Source: Synergistetes bacterium HGW-Synergistetes-1
GTDB taxonomy: Bacteria > Synergistota > Synergistia > Synergistales > Synergistaceae
Direction of reading: 5' to 3'
Assembly: GCA_002839185.1 (NCBI GenBank)
Contig: PGXO01000010.1
Span: forward strand, 99,616 to 163,615
DNA length: 64,000 nt
Part shown: positions 34,044 through 43,431 of the stretch, one piece after another
Position numbering within the stretch: position 1 is the stretch's first letter
How the letters are laid out: each line of letters begins with the position of its first letter
Translations under genes and position numbers: made by a program
Notes under the pieces: generated by a model
What the model was told of the DNA's origin: nothing
The model's database searches: none
The model's input: only the letters and a program-made list of their open reading frames with translations

Positions 34044-34078
34044 GAAAAAAGAAGCGCTCCGAATGTCCGGAGCGCTTC
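34044..34078 (-). terminator. Terminator of the flavin oxidoreductase gene
   Basis: On the minus strand GAAGCGCTCCG pairs with CGGAGCGCTTC around a short loop and is followed by TTTTTT, 17 bases beyond the stop. Confidence 0.85.
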
Positions 34079-34094
34079 ATAAATATTTAATTTA

Positions 34095-35210
34095 TCAGGA
34101 GATTGATGGAAGGGCGATCTCCGGAATTTTAAATCCTTCGAGCAGCTCCTGCATCAGGTCCTTTACCTTCATTATTGAATCGACCCTTGAGACGTTGCTC
34201 CCACAGAAGAAGAGCCCGTTCTCCCAGTCCCCCTTATAGGCGTTTACAAGCGCATCCGCTATGCAAAAAGTCTCGTGCTTTATCCTGCATATGCAGTGGG
34301 TCAGGCAGGGAGTCCTGCAGGGCATCCGCTCCTGGATCCCAGCGAGGTAGCGCTTTACCATCGGACTGTTTATGGCCCGTCCAGGAAGCCCGCATGGGCT
34401 GTTGATAAGCACCACGTCTTCCTCTTTGGCGTCAATATATGACTGTTTGTACCTATCGGATGCATCTCCCTCTTCGGTAGCTGCAAAACGGGTACCAAGC
34501 TGTACTCCTTTTGCCCCCATAGAGAATGCCTCTGAGATGTCAGTGCTGTCCCAGATGCCACCGGCGGCAATGACAGGAATGTCAATTTCGTTTTCTTTAA
34601 GGTAATCGACCAAAGCAGGCACTACGACTTTGAGGGAGAGGGCGGGATCAGATACCTGCTCGATGTCCCTTGCGCCAAGATGTCCTCCTGCTGTGTTCGG
34701 TGTCTCCACCACGATCCCGTCGGGGTAGCGATCATAATGTTTTTTCCAGCGGCTTACGATAATGTTTGCGGCCTTCACACTGCTGACTATAGGAACAAGT
34801 GCAACGTCCGGAAACCCTTCCGTAAGTTCGGGAAGCTTAAGGGGAAGTCCGGCTCCAGAGACGATAATGTCAGCACCGGCTTCGCATGAGGTCCTCACAA
34901 GCGATTCATAATCACACAGCGCACACATGCAGTTGACTGCAAGCACGCCGCCCATCGCCGCATCCTTTGCCTGTTTTATGTATTTTTTAAGCATCTCACT
35001 GTTGCGTTCAGCAAAATTTTTGGCATTGTATCCCTCTGTAAGAACACCAAGTCCGACTGAGGCAAGCGTTCCTATACCACCTTCTGCAGCGACTGCTCCC
35101 GCAAGCTTAGGACCTGATATCATGACCCCCATCCCGCCCTGTACTATCGGATATTTAGGTTGATGCTTTCCTATGCTTAGGATCGGGAGTTCCTTTTCTT
35201 TAGTGATCAT
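34095..35210 (-). CDS. NAD(P)H-dependent flavin oxidoreductase (nitronate monooxygenase family)
   Basis: The 371-residue TIM-barrel protein begins with PIVQGGMGVMISGPKLAGAV and continues with ADIIVSGAGLPLKLPEL and the flavin-phosphate site IPVIAAGGIWDSTDI plus MGAKGVQLGTRF. These are hallmarks of the 2-nitropropane dioxygenase/FabK-like family. A C-terminal cysteine cluster (CRTPCLTHCICR) is common in the forms from anaerobes and may bind metal. The substrate is unknown, and a FabK-type enoyl reductase is less likely without fatty-acid genes nearby. ATG 35210 follows AAGGAG. Confidence 0.85.
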   Translation of the reverse strand: MITKEKELPILSIGKHQPKYPIVQGGMGVMISGPKLAGAVAAEGGIGTLASVGLGVLTEGYNAKNFAERNSEMLKKYIKQAKDAAMGGVLAVNCMCALCDYESLVRTSCEAGADIIVSGAGLPLKLPELTEGFPDVALVPIVSSVKAANIIVSRWKKHYDRYPDGIVVETPNTAGGHLGARDIEQVSDPALSLKVVVPALVDYLKENEIDIPVIAAGGIWDSTDISEAFSMGAKGVQLGTRFAATEEGDASDRYKQSYIDAKEEDVVLINSPCGLPGRAINSPMVKRYLAGIQERMPCRTPCLTHCICRIKHETFCIADALVNAYKGDWENGLFFCGSNVSRVDSIMKVKDLMQELLEGFKIPEIALPSIS

Positions 35211-35442
35211 ATTTTCTGATACTCCTTAAAATAAACTTGGCAAATAAAAATTATTCGCCAGATCTTAATAGTGGAATAACGGATATGTTATTCTGTTTTT
35301 ATGTTTTTGGCAAGTGCGATAGCCTCAAATTACCCTCTTTTCCGGTGTTTGATCAGAGTAAAAACACTGCTGTCGCCTCATTTCCTATCTGGACTTGAAC
35401 TGCCTTGAAAATCATTTCTCTCTTTCACAGTTCTTATGGTTT

Positions 35443-35471
35443 TTGTGGTATAACTTTTCTGTAAACATTAT
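35443..35471 (+). promoter_or_regulatory. Weak candidate promoter of the MFS gene
   Basis: TTGTGG and CATTAT are separated by 17 bases, with the TGTATACA palindrome four bases downstream. Both boxes match the consensus poorly. An alternative -10 is TATAAC at 35449. Confidence 0.3.
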
Positions 35472-35475
35472 TTTT

Positions 35476-35483
35476 TGTATACA
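35476..35483. promoter_or_regulatory. Putative operator before the MFS transporter gene
   Basis: TGTATACA lies 16 bases before the TTG start at 35500, where a bound repressor would block the start of transcription. Confidence 0.45.
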
Positions 35484-35499
35484 CATGGGGGCGTTACAT

Positions 35500-36678
35500 T
35501 TGTCTGAAAGCCGTTTGAAAACATTTATCGGCATTACCTCTGCAGCAGCGATATCCATGCTGGGAGTAGGCATAGTCGCGTCGGGACTGCCGGCAAGAGT
35601 GATAACACTTTCAGGGGGAGATGCCTCCCTTGTCGGACTTCTGGCTTCAAGTTTCGCTCTTCCTTACATCTTTCTTCAGGTACCTTTCGGAAACCTCTCT
35701 GACCGCTACGGATTCAAGCCTTTCCTGCTCTTTGGCTACTTACTATCGGCAGTCTCAGGCATTATTTTTTACTTTGCCAATTCCTCCATGCCGATATTCA
35801 TCGGGCGTGCAGTCCAGGGAGCAGGGGAGATACCTGTCTGGGCAACGGCACCGGCAATAATCTCAATAGCATATCCGCACCATAAGGGGAAAATGATAGG
35901 AATATACACAGCAGCAGTATACATCATGCTCTCGGTCGGACCGCTCCTTGTTCCGAGCATGCCTGAGATTTTCGGAGAAAGGGGAGGCTTTCTTTTTTTC
36001 AGTTCATTATGCTTTCTGGCTTTCCTGATAATTTTCTTTACCCAGAAAAACAGGAGGCCTGAGCCCGGAAGCAAAAAGGAATCGCTTGAAATCAAAAAAG
36101 CCATCGAACTTCTCTCCGATGTTCCGGTAAGGATAGTGCTGCTGGGGATCTTCCTCTACGGTTGCGGTCAGGGACTCCTCTTCAGCATAGCCCCTGGATG
36201 GCTTGTTACTGCGAGACAGTACGGCGCGATGGACATAGGCATGCTTTTTTCTGCATATTACCTTTTCATAGCCGGTGCGCAGTTTTTTTACGGTCCTCTC
36301 TCTGACAGGTATGGAAGGGAGATCTTCATGATACTGGGGCTCACCTGTTCCGCCCTTTCATGGGCGCTTTTCCCATACACAGGAAAGCTTTTTGCAACTC
36401 TGCTGCTCGGTATCTCCGCGGGGTCCCTGGGGGGCTTTTTCGTATCCTCCATGGCATTCCTCAACGAGAAAGCTCCCGACAGTCTTAAAGGAACCATTTC
36501 AGGATCCTATTATCTCTTCTGGGGCATGGGATATTTTATGGGACCGATAATGTGGGGAGTTTTCGGATCAATGCTCGGAATGCAAAAGAGCTTTTTCGCC
36601 TTCAGTGCTTTCCTTCTTTTGGCGGCAGCAACGATCTGCATTATATGGAAAAAAGGATCAAGAGTCAGATCTGTTTAA
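35500..36678 (+). CDS. Major facilitator superfamily transporter
   Basis: The 392-residue protein has about twelve hydrophobic segments. The MFS loop motif is in GNLSDRYGFKPF between helices 2 and 3 and is repeated as GPLSDRYGREIF in the second half. The likely start is the TTG at 35500, since GGGGG sits eight bases upstream. The ATG at 35485 would place the operator and no ribosome site in front. The cargo cannot be told from sequence. The shared TGTATACA motif hints at an organic acid or amino acid related to the region's catabolic genes. Confidence 0.85.
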   Translation: MSESRLKTFIGITSAAAISMLGVGIVASGLPARVITLSGGDASLVGLLASSFALPYIFLQVPFGNLSDRYGFKPFLLFGYLLSAVSGIIFYFANSSMPIFIGRAVQGAGEIPVWATAPAIISIAYPHHKGKMIGIYTAAVYIMLSVGPLLVPSMPEIFGERGGFLFFSSLCFLAFLIIFFTQKNRRPEPGSKKESLEIKKAIELLSDVPVRIVLLGIFLYGCGQGLLFSIAPGWLVTARQYGAMDIGMLFSAYYLFIAGAQFFYGPLSDRYGREIFMILGLTCSALSWALFPYTGKLFATLLLGISAGSLGGFFVSSMAFLNEKAPDSLKGTISGSYYLFWGMGYFMGPIMWGVFGSMLGMQKSFFAFSAFLLLAAATICIIWKKGSRVRSV

Positions 36679-36827
36679 TTATGCTTACTTCATCTTTACT
36701 GCAGCTGGATAAATCGTCTGCATCGGCGCATAGGAGCACATCAATGGACAAAGTGCGGCTTTCGGTGTTACATTAGACTGGTCTTTAACATATAAGCACA
36801 GAAAAACCGGACGAGGAGATGATAACG

Positions 36828-37376
36828 ATGACCAAAATCGAAAATATACTAACAGCAATAAAAGATGACCTTCTGCCCCTGACAAAAAAGGGAGTGAAGG
36901 AAGGCAATCATGTCTTCGGAGGAATGGTCCTTGATGCAGCGTCGTTAAAAACTATAGTCGCCGGGACCAACAACAGACAGGGAAATCCAATTTTTCACGG
37001 AGAAATTGATACTATCCTGCGCTTCTTTTCGATGAAAGACCACCCTCTTCCTTCGGAATGTATTTTTGTGGCCAGCCACGACCCATGTTCGATGTGTATA
37101 TCAGCGATAGCATGGTCGGGATTCAGGGAGATCTGGGTCCTTTTCGGGTATGAAGATGTTGCAAAGGATTTTGAAATGCCGGTGGACCTGATGATGTACA
37201 AAGAGGTCTTCGGGGTAGAGGGCGCAAAGGATAAAAACCTCTTCTTCAGGAAATACAGCATCAAGCGCGAATCGGAAAATGAGCCCAATGCCGGGATCCT
37301 AAGGGGAAAAATCGAAGAGCTGGCAAACATTTATTCATCTCTTGAGGTGAAGGCTTTCGATTACCCCGGGATGTAG
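36828..37376 (+). CDS. Cytidine/deoxycytidylate deaminase-family zinc enzyme
   Basis: The 182-residue protein has the deaminase zinc site: HGEI (zinc His and proton-shuttle Glu) and HDPCSMCISAI (PCxxC). The arrangement is that of the CMP/dCMP and nucleoside deaminase superfamily. A conserved core with a C-terminal extension does not fit TadA or Cdd exactly, so the substrate is open. I chose ATG 36828, nine bases after GAGGAG, over the ATG at 36819 that abuts this site. A very short hairpin with a T6 tract follows the stop (37380-37396). Confidence 0.82.
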   Translation: MTKIENILTAIKDDLLPLTKKGVKEGNHVFGGMVLDAASLKTIVAGTNNRQGNPIFHGEIDTILRFFSMKDHPLPSECIFVASHDPCSMCISAIAWSGFREIWVLFGYEDVAKDFEMPVDLMMYKEVFGVEGAKDKNLFFRKYSIKRESENEPNAGILRGKIEELANIYSSLEVKAFDYPGM

Positions 37377-37445
37377 TATCCTAAAGGATCTTTTTTCATA
37401 ATAATAATAATGAGTGCGCCTTATGTTCCCTCCTTTTGCATTTAC

Positions 37446-38405
37446 CTATATAAGCTTGCGGGGACGTCCTACAGTCTTCTTTTTCTCCCCTGTCAGTATC
37501 TCTTCCGCGGAGTTGGCCGCCCGCTCGTAGTACTGACTAAGTGACTGACGGAACGGCAGTTCTCCTCTCCAGAAAGGAAAGTCGTTTATGATCTCAAGTG
37601 CTGCGATTTGCCTTTCATTTTCTTCAATATTGTATTTGAATTCTGGAACTTCTTCCCCGTACCATTTGGAGTAAGAAGGACACTCCTCACCGTTTTTATA
37701 TGTATCGGTGATGTTTTCAGCTGCATTGTCAGATCCTCCGCTTATAACTGAGCCATCCCCGTCTTCCCATGTCTCGTCCTCTTCATAATTGAGTTCTTCA
37801 TTATCCCCGGATGTTTCAAGAGTCAAAAGGTTGATTAGACCCTCACGGTTGACCCCTCTCAGCTTGAGCAGGAGGAAGGGGTCATCGTCAAATACTTCGG
37901 CAAGCAGCAGAAGTACTGCTATGATATGTTTACATGGAACAGCATCGTCAGGGCAGCTGCATTTATAACGCCGCAGGGCGCTTTTGCTCGGAAAAAGCCC
38001 GGTTCCAGCCTCTTTGAAGACTTTTTCCATTTCCTCAGGCATCTCTCCCGCCAGAAGTGTGGCTGCAAACGATGATCTCTCCCTGAAACGGAAAAGAAGA
38101 AGTGCCTTCGCTTCCTCTGAGAGGATTTCAAATCCAAGCCTTATTTGGTAGGGTTTCTTTCTGGTTCCCTGCACTGATGCTGTTACAAGGCCGGGTTCTA
38201 TATCAATATCGACTACCTGTCCCCGTCTTGCATAGCTCCTTCCTCTTGCAAGGCGCGCAGAATCAATGCTCCCTTCAAGGATCTCAATCCATCGTCTTGA
38301 CCACCAGTTTGATCCATGGAAGCGGCCCCTGTTGACGCGGGATTTTATTCCTCCCCTGGTGCTAAGAGGTTTGGTATATGTCCAGGAAGTCCTTCTTCTA
38401 TACAT
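37446..38405 (-). CDS. SWIM zinc-finger protein
   Basis: The 319-residue protein has a SWIM finger, YKCSCPDDAVPCKHIIAVLL (CxC...CxH), at about residues 160-180. The N-terminal part has the WWSRRWIEILEG motif and YARRGQVVDIDIEPG, typical of SWIM proteins found beside SNF2 helicases. It starts directly after the helicase stop (TAAATG), so translation is likely coupled. The pair is widespread in bacteria with an unknown role, presumably on DNA. The acidic middle region is probably disordered. Confidence 0.85.
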   Translation of the reverse strand: MYRRRTSWTYTKPLSTRGGIKSRVNRGRFHGSNWWSRRWIEILEGSIDSARLARGRSYARRGQVVDIDIEPGLVTASVQGTRKKPYQIRLGFEILSEEAKALLLFRFRERSSFAATLLAGEMPEEMEKVFKEAGTGLFPSKSALRRYKCSCPDDAVPCKHIIAVLLLLAEVFDDDPFLLLKLRGVNREGLINLLTLETSGDNEELNYEEDETWEDGDGSVISGGSDNAAENITDTYKNGEECPSYSKWYGEEVPEFKYNIEENERQIAALEIINDFPFWRGELPFRQSLSQYYERAANSAEEILTGEKKKTVGRPRKLI

Positions 38406-41400
38406 TTAGCCAATATCCTCCACAGCATCCCTGCTTAGTTTGAAAAGCTGCTTCAGTTCGCTGTCTGTCATCTCTGTCAGCCAGTTTTCTCCGTCAGATA
38501 CCACAGAATCCGCTATATCTTTCTTTGATCTGATAAGCTGTTCGATTTTTTCTTCCAGTGTCCCCTTGCAGCAGAAATAATGTACCTGGACTCTTTCTTT
38601 CTGTCCTATCCTGTATGCCCTGTCTACTGCCTGCTGTTCGACAGCAGGATTCCACCACCTGTCAAACATCACCACATGGTTGGCACCGGTAAGGTTGAGA
38701 CCGGTTCCACCCGCCTTGAGTGAGAGGACAAAAAATGGCGGGGCATCTTTCGACTCCTGGAACTTCCTAACCATCTCGTCCCTTTTTTGTCTCTCTACCC
38801 CTCCGTGCAAAAAGAGCGCTTCCCTTCCGAATGTCTCCTGTAGATAGCTCTTGAGCATGGCCCCCATTTCAGCGTATTGGGTGAAGATCAGCGCCCTGTC
38901 GCCAACGCTCAGCATCTCCTCTGCTATCTCAGTAAGACGGGCAAGCTTTCCCGAACGTCCGGCGATCTGGGACCTGTCCTTGAGGTAGAGTGCGGGATGG
39001 TTGCATACCTGTTTCAAGGATGTTATCGCAGAAAGCACGGCTCCTTTGCGCTTGATCCCGCTGGACCCGGTAAGATTAGCTTCCATGTGGTCGAGGACAG
39101 CTCCGTAGAGTGAGGCCTGTTCTTTGTTCAACGAACAGAAAACCTCTGTCTCTATTTTTTCAGGCAGGTCAGAAATAATGGTTTTGTCTGTCTTCAGCCT
39201 TCTAAGTATGAATGGTCCGGTTATTTTTTTGATCTTATGCAGTGCACTAGTATCTCCCGCCTGTATCGGACGCATGAACTCCCGGATAAATCTGGATTTG
39301 TTTGGCAGCAGCCCGGGCATCAGGAATTCCATGATCGACCACATATCCCCCACGTGGTTTTCTACCGGGGTGCCTGTGAGCGCAAAATGCCATTTCGCTT
39401 TTATGGCTCGAGCAGCCTTTGACTGCCTTGTTTCAGGGTTTTTAATGTTCTGCGCCTCATCGAGGATAACACCCGACCAGTCCGCTTTTTTGAATGTCTC
39501 GTTGTCCCTGTGAAGAAGGGAGTAGGAAGATATTACAAGATCCCTCCCCCTTACAGATTCTACAAATTTATCACCCCTCGGCCTCCTGGTCCCGTGGTGA
39601 ATAAGGACAGAGAGGTCAGGAACAAAATGTTCGGCCTCCCTTCGCCAGTTCTCTATGACCGAGGTCGGGCATATAAGCAGGACCGGGTCTTTTTCTCCTC
39701 CATGTATCCTTGTTTTCAGCAGAGCCAGGGCCTGTACCGTCTTTCCAAGGCCCATGTCGTCAGCAAGACATCCGCCCAGACCTATCTCTGCAAGCCAGGA
39801 AAGCCATGAAAGACCCTTCAGCTGGTATGGCCTAAGTTCCCCGCAAAATCCATCAGGCTGCCTTATCTGCTTTATCTGTTCAGCTCCGGTAAGGATCGAC
39901 CGTACTGAATCAAGCCATACTGAACCGGTAATGGCTGAGAGCGGGAGATCTCCTTTGCTCTCTCTGAACGATGAGATAAGGGCATCTTTTCTTGTAATCT
40001 TCCGAGGCAGTTTTTTGATGCCGTCCATTACCTTTTCAAGCTCGTCACGGTAAAGAAGGACCCATTTGCCCCTGATGTTCGCGAGAGGTGTTTTAAGTTT
40101 CCTCAGCAAGGAAAGCTCTTCTTCTGTCAGGACATCTTTTCCGATAGAAACAGACCAGTCGATATCCATCAGATCTCCCAGATCTATCCGGTTTCCGGCA
40201 GAGAAAACTTCTCCCTCCCTGATATTTCCCTTTACTGCAAGCCTCGGCCTGTCGGACGGAGCACCCCAAGTAGATGGGAATTGAACCTGTATCCCATGTT
40301 CCAGCATCTCAGGAACATGGTCATGAAGAAATACAATCAGCTCATCAAATGACATCGTGCAGCTGACCGGGGATGGTTCATTAAGACTTCTTGCTATAGC
40401 CGGGACAGAGGAGGATATCTGTCCAAGCAGCTGAAGCAGATACCTTCTGGGATTTGCTCCGGAAGTACGAAACCATTTTCTTTCAGCAGGTCCCGGACTC
40501 CATACTTTTTCAGCAGGTACAGTAAGTGTCTGATCCATTGCAGACTGCAAATGCCACGATAGTGTCCATGTTCCTTCCGCATTGCCTGACAACGGCTCTT
40601 CCAGCCTCAGAAAAAGTCTCCATGGCTGGTTTGTTACCACCCTCACAGAATCGGTCCACTCCTGGATCTGAGTACAGAGCGGGCCCATTTCATCATTCCA
40701 CCTGTGAAGCGCGGATCTCGGCCAGGTAAGGGAACGCAGCCATATATCATGGGGGTTGGTCTGGTCGACCTGCTTTCCTCTTCTTCCGGGAACTGCCTGA
40801 GCTCTCCTTACTATCTCCTCAAGGAAAGCTTCCAATATTGAATCTGCAGTGTCTTGAGGATCATCAGGCTGCATCTTCTCGCTTGTCAGTGAAAAACTCC
40901 CGGTCACAGGAGGAAGGGAGTTTACGTAGGCTGAGTATCCATCCTGATATTTAGCCAGATGAAGAGGCCTCCATACTGAAAAGTAGCTTCCATCGGAAGA
41001 TTCCATTCCCGGGAGATATGTTCCCCTCGTTACCATCAATGATGCATATTCCAGACCTTTTAGAACATATTTCAGGTCATTGCCCCATAGGAGACCGGGA
41101 ACGGGCAGCTTTTCCCTGCTTTCCTTGATGAGCTGGAAGAGGGCGGTAAGCTCCTCGTGAGTAATGTGGAGGGCTTCGACAGAAAATCTTTCTACCGATG
41201 GTTCTCCGCTTATTTCAGGCAGTTCACCCAGCAGGGGCGATGAAGGAATAGGACAGCCGTTGTATGCAGGCAGATCAACATAAGCAACTGCCGAGGACTC
41301 CGCCGGAATCCTTCTGCTGTGGCGTATCCCGGCTGTCTTCAATATGTCGTGTACCGCCAGGCTCCCTGCATCCCAGGGCAGCCTTGGTATCCCGGAAACG

Positions 41401-41498
41401 GAAGAAGCCGGTGAGCTGATCAGTTCACCGGATCCGAATGAACACTCCCCCCATACAAAAAACCTGTTATCAGCGTATGAAACATGTATAACTATCAT
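38406..41498 (-). CDS. SNF2-family DEAD/H helicase-like ATPase
   Basis: The 1030-residue protein has an N-terminal 500-residue region, then an SNF2 motor with Walker A LADDMGLGKTVQ, Walker B LDEAQNIKN, motif III HFALTGTPVEN and the C-terminal helicase lobe with GGTGLNLTGANHVVMFDRWWNP and RAYRIGQ. SNF2 proteins translocate along duplex DNA and remodel bound proteins. It lies 25 bases after the nucleoside kinase gene and directly before the SWIM gene on the same strand. The start at 41498 has only a weak Shine-Dalgarno sequence. Confidence 0.93.
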   Translation of the reverse strand: MIVIHVSYADNRFFVWGECSFGSGELISSPASSVSGIPRLPWDAGSLAVHDILKTAGIRHSRRIPAESSAVAYVDLPAYNGCPIPSSPLLGELPEISGEPSVERFSVEALHITHEELTALFQLIKESREKLPVPGLLWGNDLKYVLKGLEYASLMVTRGTYLPGMESSDGSYFSVWRPLHLAKYQDGYSAYVNSLPPVTGSFSLTSEKMQPDDPQDTADSILEAFLEEIVRRAQAVPGRRGKQVDQTNPHDIWLRSLTWPRSALHRWNDEMGPLCTQIQEWTDSVRVVTNQPWRLFLRLEEPLSGNAEGTWTLSWHLQSAMDQTLTVPAEKVWSPGPAERKWFRTSGANPRRYLLQLLGQISSSVPAIARSLNEPSPVSCTMSFDELIVFLHDHVPEMLEHGIQVQFPSTWGAPSDRPRLAVKGNIREGEVFSAGNRIDLGDLMDIDWSVSIGKDVLTEEELSLLRKLKTPLANIRGKWVLLYRDELEKVMDGIKKLPRKITRKDALISSFRESKGDLPLSAITGSVWLDSVRSILTGAEQIKQIRQPDGFCGELRPYQLKGLSWLSWLAEIGLGGCLADDMGLGKTVQALALLKTRIHGGEKDPVLLICPTSVIENWRREAEHFVPDLSVLIHHGTRRPRGDKFVESVRGRDLVISSYSLLHRDNETFKKADWSGVILDEAQNIKNPETRQSKAARAIKAKWHFALTGTPVENHVGDMWSIMEFLMPGLLPNKSRFIREFMRPIQAGDTSALHKIKKITGPFILRRLKTDKTIISDLPEKIETEVFCSLNKEQASLYGAVLDHMEANLTGSSGIKRKGAVLSAITSLKQVCNHPALYLKDRSQIAGRSGKLARLTEIAEEMLSVGDRALIFTQYAEMGAMLKSYLQETFGREALFLHGGVERQKRDEMVRKFQESKDAPPFFVLSLKAGGTGLNLTGANHVVMFDRWWNPAVEQQAVDRAYRIGQKERVQVHYFCCKGTLEEKIEQLIRSKKDIADSVVSDGENWLTEMTDSELKQLFKLSRDAVEDIG

Positions 41499-41523
41499 TT
41501 TTCACTCAATACCGCAATGATCT

Positions 41524-43164
41524 TTAATCAAAACAGCTTCCGCCAATAAACTCCCTGAGTATCGAAATATTCGGGACATCGTCTGACGGTATTACAGGAA
41601 CAAAACTTAGTATCGAAAGAAGCCTCTGTGCTTCGCCATAAGCAGGGGAATCCTCTTTTACTGAAGCCAGCAGGGGCTGTACATAACCTTTGAGTACCGG
41701 AAGCTCATACGCAAGCGAAGTATTGAAGAGCGTATCGGCATTTTCCTGATAAGGGAAAATATGACGGTGTGAGCCTTTTACTACTGAAGGCCACTGAATA
41801 AGGGTCATTTCAGGAGAGTGTCCTCTCGTCCTGTAGTCGCGGAGCATGCGCCTTAGGAGCCTGGTGTCTGTCGTCCCTATCCTGTTGTGCATGTCTATCG
41901 CCGCTCCGGTCAGAGGGCATATGAATATTCTATATTTATTGTCAAGTGGGATACTTTCAGAAAGTTTGTCGTTGAGTCCGTGAATGCCCTCTATCACCAG
42001 AAGCTGATCATCAGCAAGTTTCAGTTTGTAACCCTTTTTCCTCTCCCCGGTAATAAAATCGAACTTCGGCACATCGATCTCTTTGCCCGCAAGAAGCGCA
42101 GCAAGATGTTCGTTGATAAGGTCAAGGTCGAGTGCTTGAAGTGCCTCAAAATCAAAATTGCCATCAGGATCTCTGGGCGTTTTCGACCTCTCTACAAAAT
42201 AGTTGTCAAGTTCAAGAGTAGCCGAGTTTATGCAAGAAGCCAGAAGCTGTACACGGATACGCCTTGAAGATGTCGTCTTGCCTGAGCTTGAAGGACCCGC
42301 AAGACAGAGCAGGCGGACTTCCGGCCTCTCTGAAATATGTGCTGATATTGCACTGAGTGTCTTGGTATGCAACGCTTCGCAAACCATTATGAAATCACGC
42401 GATTGTCCGTTGGCCACAAGATGATGTATGTTGTCCATCGTTGCTATCTTCAGATTGTCAAGCCACTTTGCATATCCCTGGAAAAGAGCAAAGGTTTTTG
42501 CTGATGTTTTGAATGGCTGTGTTTTTGAAGGATCTGCGAAAGATGGCCCTGAAATGAATATCCCGCCTTTGTAGAGATGCAGCTCAAATACCGGTACGAT
42601 CGCTGCGTTGTCTGCGAGGGCGCCTCCGAAAAAGTCATATATTCCCTCACATCTGTACAAGACCACAGGATCATTATTGACCCAGCGGAGAAGCCTCTCT
42701 TTGTCAATGTATCCCTGGGCGTACATTATCGCACGGGCCTTATCATTAGAGAGTTCCTCCCTGACAAGATTGACCCCTTCTTTGACCATCCTGTGCATTT
42801 CTGCATGGATGGACTTTTTCTGTTCATCAGTGACAGGACCGTCAGGGCTGTCATAAAAGTAGGAAAAATTCATCGACTGACGAAGATGCAGCCTAATTCC
42901 GCATACCCTGGTAGCCGCAGATGTGAGCATAAAGGAGATCGTCCTGAGATATACCTCAGCTCCCTCGATAGTATCGTATGTTATGAATTCCAGCTTGGAA
43001 TCCATGTCTATCTCCCATGATAGCGGGCGCTGGACCCTGTTGACCCTGCATGCCACGACCCTGTCTTTTTTGGAAAAATCGGTCCTTGCGAGCACCTCCC
43101 TGGCTGTTATGGGAAAATCGCTTTTTATCTCTTTCATGTCGTTGAAACTTATAGTTAAACTCAT
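41524..43164 (-). CDS. Uridine kinase-like nucleoside kinase with N-terminal TGS/ThrRS-like region
   Basis: The 546-residue protein has a C-terminal kinase domain with Walker A AGPSSSGKTTSSRR, the phosphoacceptor-side LELDNYFVERSKTPRD and VIEGIHGLND. The first 200 or so residues resemble the TGS and second domain of threonyl-tRNA synthetase. This fusion is seen in many anaerobes, annotated as nucleoside kinase, and its substrate is not settled. ATG 43164 follows GGGGAGG. It heads an operon with the SNF2 and SWIM genes. Confidence 0.88.
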   Translation of the reverse strand: MSLTISFNDMKEIKSDFPITAREVLARTDFSKKDRVVACRVNRVQRPLSWEIDMDSKLEFITYDTIEGAEVYLRTISFMLTSAATRVCGIRLHLRQSMNFSYFYDSPDGPVTDEQKKSIHAEMHRMVKEGVNLVREELSNDKARAIMYAQGYIDKERLLRWVNNDPVVLYRCEGIYDFFGGALADNAAIVPVFELHLYKGGIFISGPSFADPSKTQPFKTSAKTFALFQGYAKWLDNLKIATMDNIHHLVANGQSRDFIMVCEALHTKTLSAISAHISERPEVRLLCLAGPSSSGKTTSSRRIRVQLLASCINSATLELDNYFVERSKTPRDPDGNFDFEALQALDLDLINEHLAALLAGKEIDVPKFDFITGERKKGYKLKLADDQLLVIEGIHGLNDKLSESIPLDNKYRIFICPLTGAAIDMHNRIGTTDTRLLRRMLRDYRTRGHSPEMTLIQWPSVVKGSHRHIFPYQENADTLFNTSLAYELPVLKGYVQPLLASVKEDSPAYGEAQRLLSILSFVPVIPSDDVPNISILREFIGGSCFD

Positions 43165-43354
43165 CCTTAATCCTCCCCGTGAGGCCCGTCCCAGCTTCAG
43201 ATCTTTGCCGGAGCTTATAAGTTCGACACCGAATTCAATATACTAAGTTTTTAAAATAATTCCAAACACAGAAGTTCATCTAAACATATTATCATAAAAG
43301 CAGAGAAGCAGGTATTAAAAAAGGATGAATTTGAGAAATAAAAAGATGGTTGGG

Positions 43355-43408
43355 GCAAAAAACAATCGGGTCCGACGCTTTGGCTCATCGGACCCGATTG
43401 TTTTTTTC
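43355..43408 (-). terminator. Terminator after the cyclophilin gene (bidirectional in form)
   Basis: A 15-bp perfect stem (AACAATCGGGTCCGA pairing with TCGGACCCGATTGTT) with a 12-base loop has T-tracts on both strands. Only the minus-strand cyclophilin gene ends here, 24 bases away. Confidence 0.9.
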
Positions 43409-43431
43409 TGTTATGTCCTGCAGCAGATCGG

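Noticed and set aside
37446..41498. SNF2 and SWIM pair as a phage-defence system
   Set aside because: There is no accompanying nuclease, methyltransferase, toxin or other defence gene. The pair is widespread outside defence islands.
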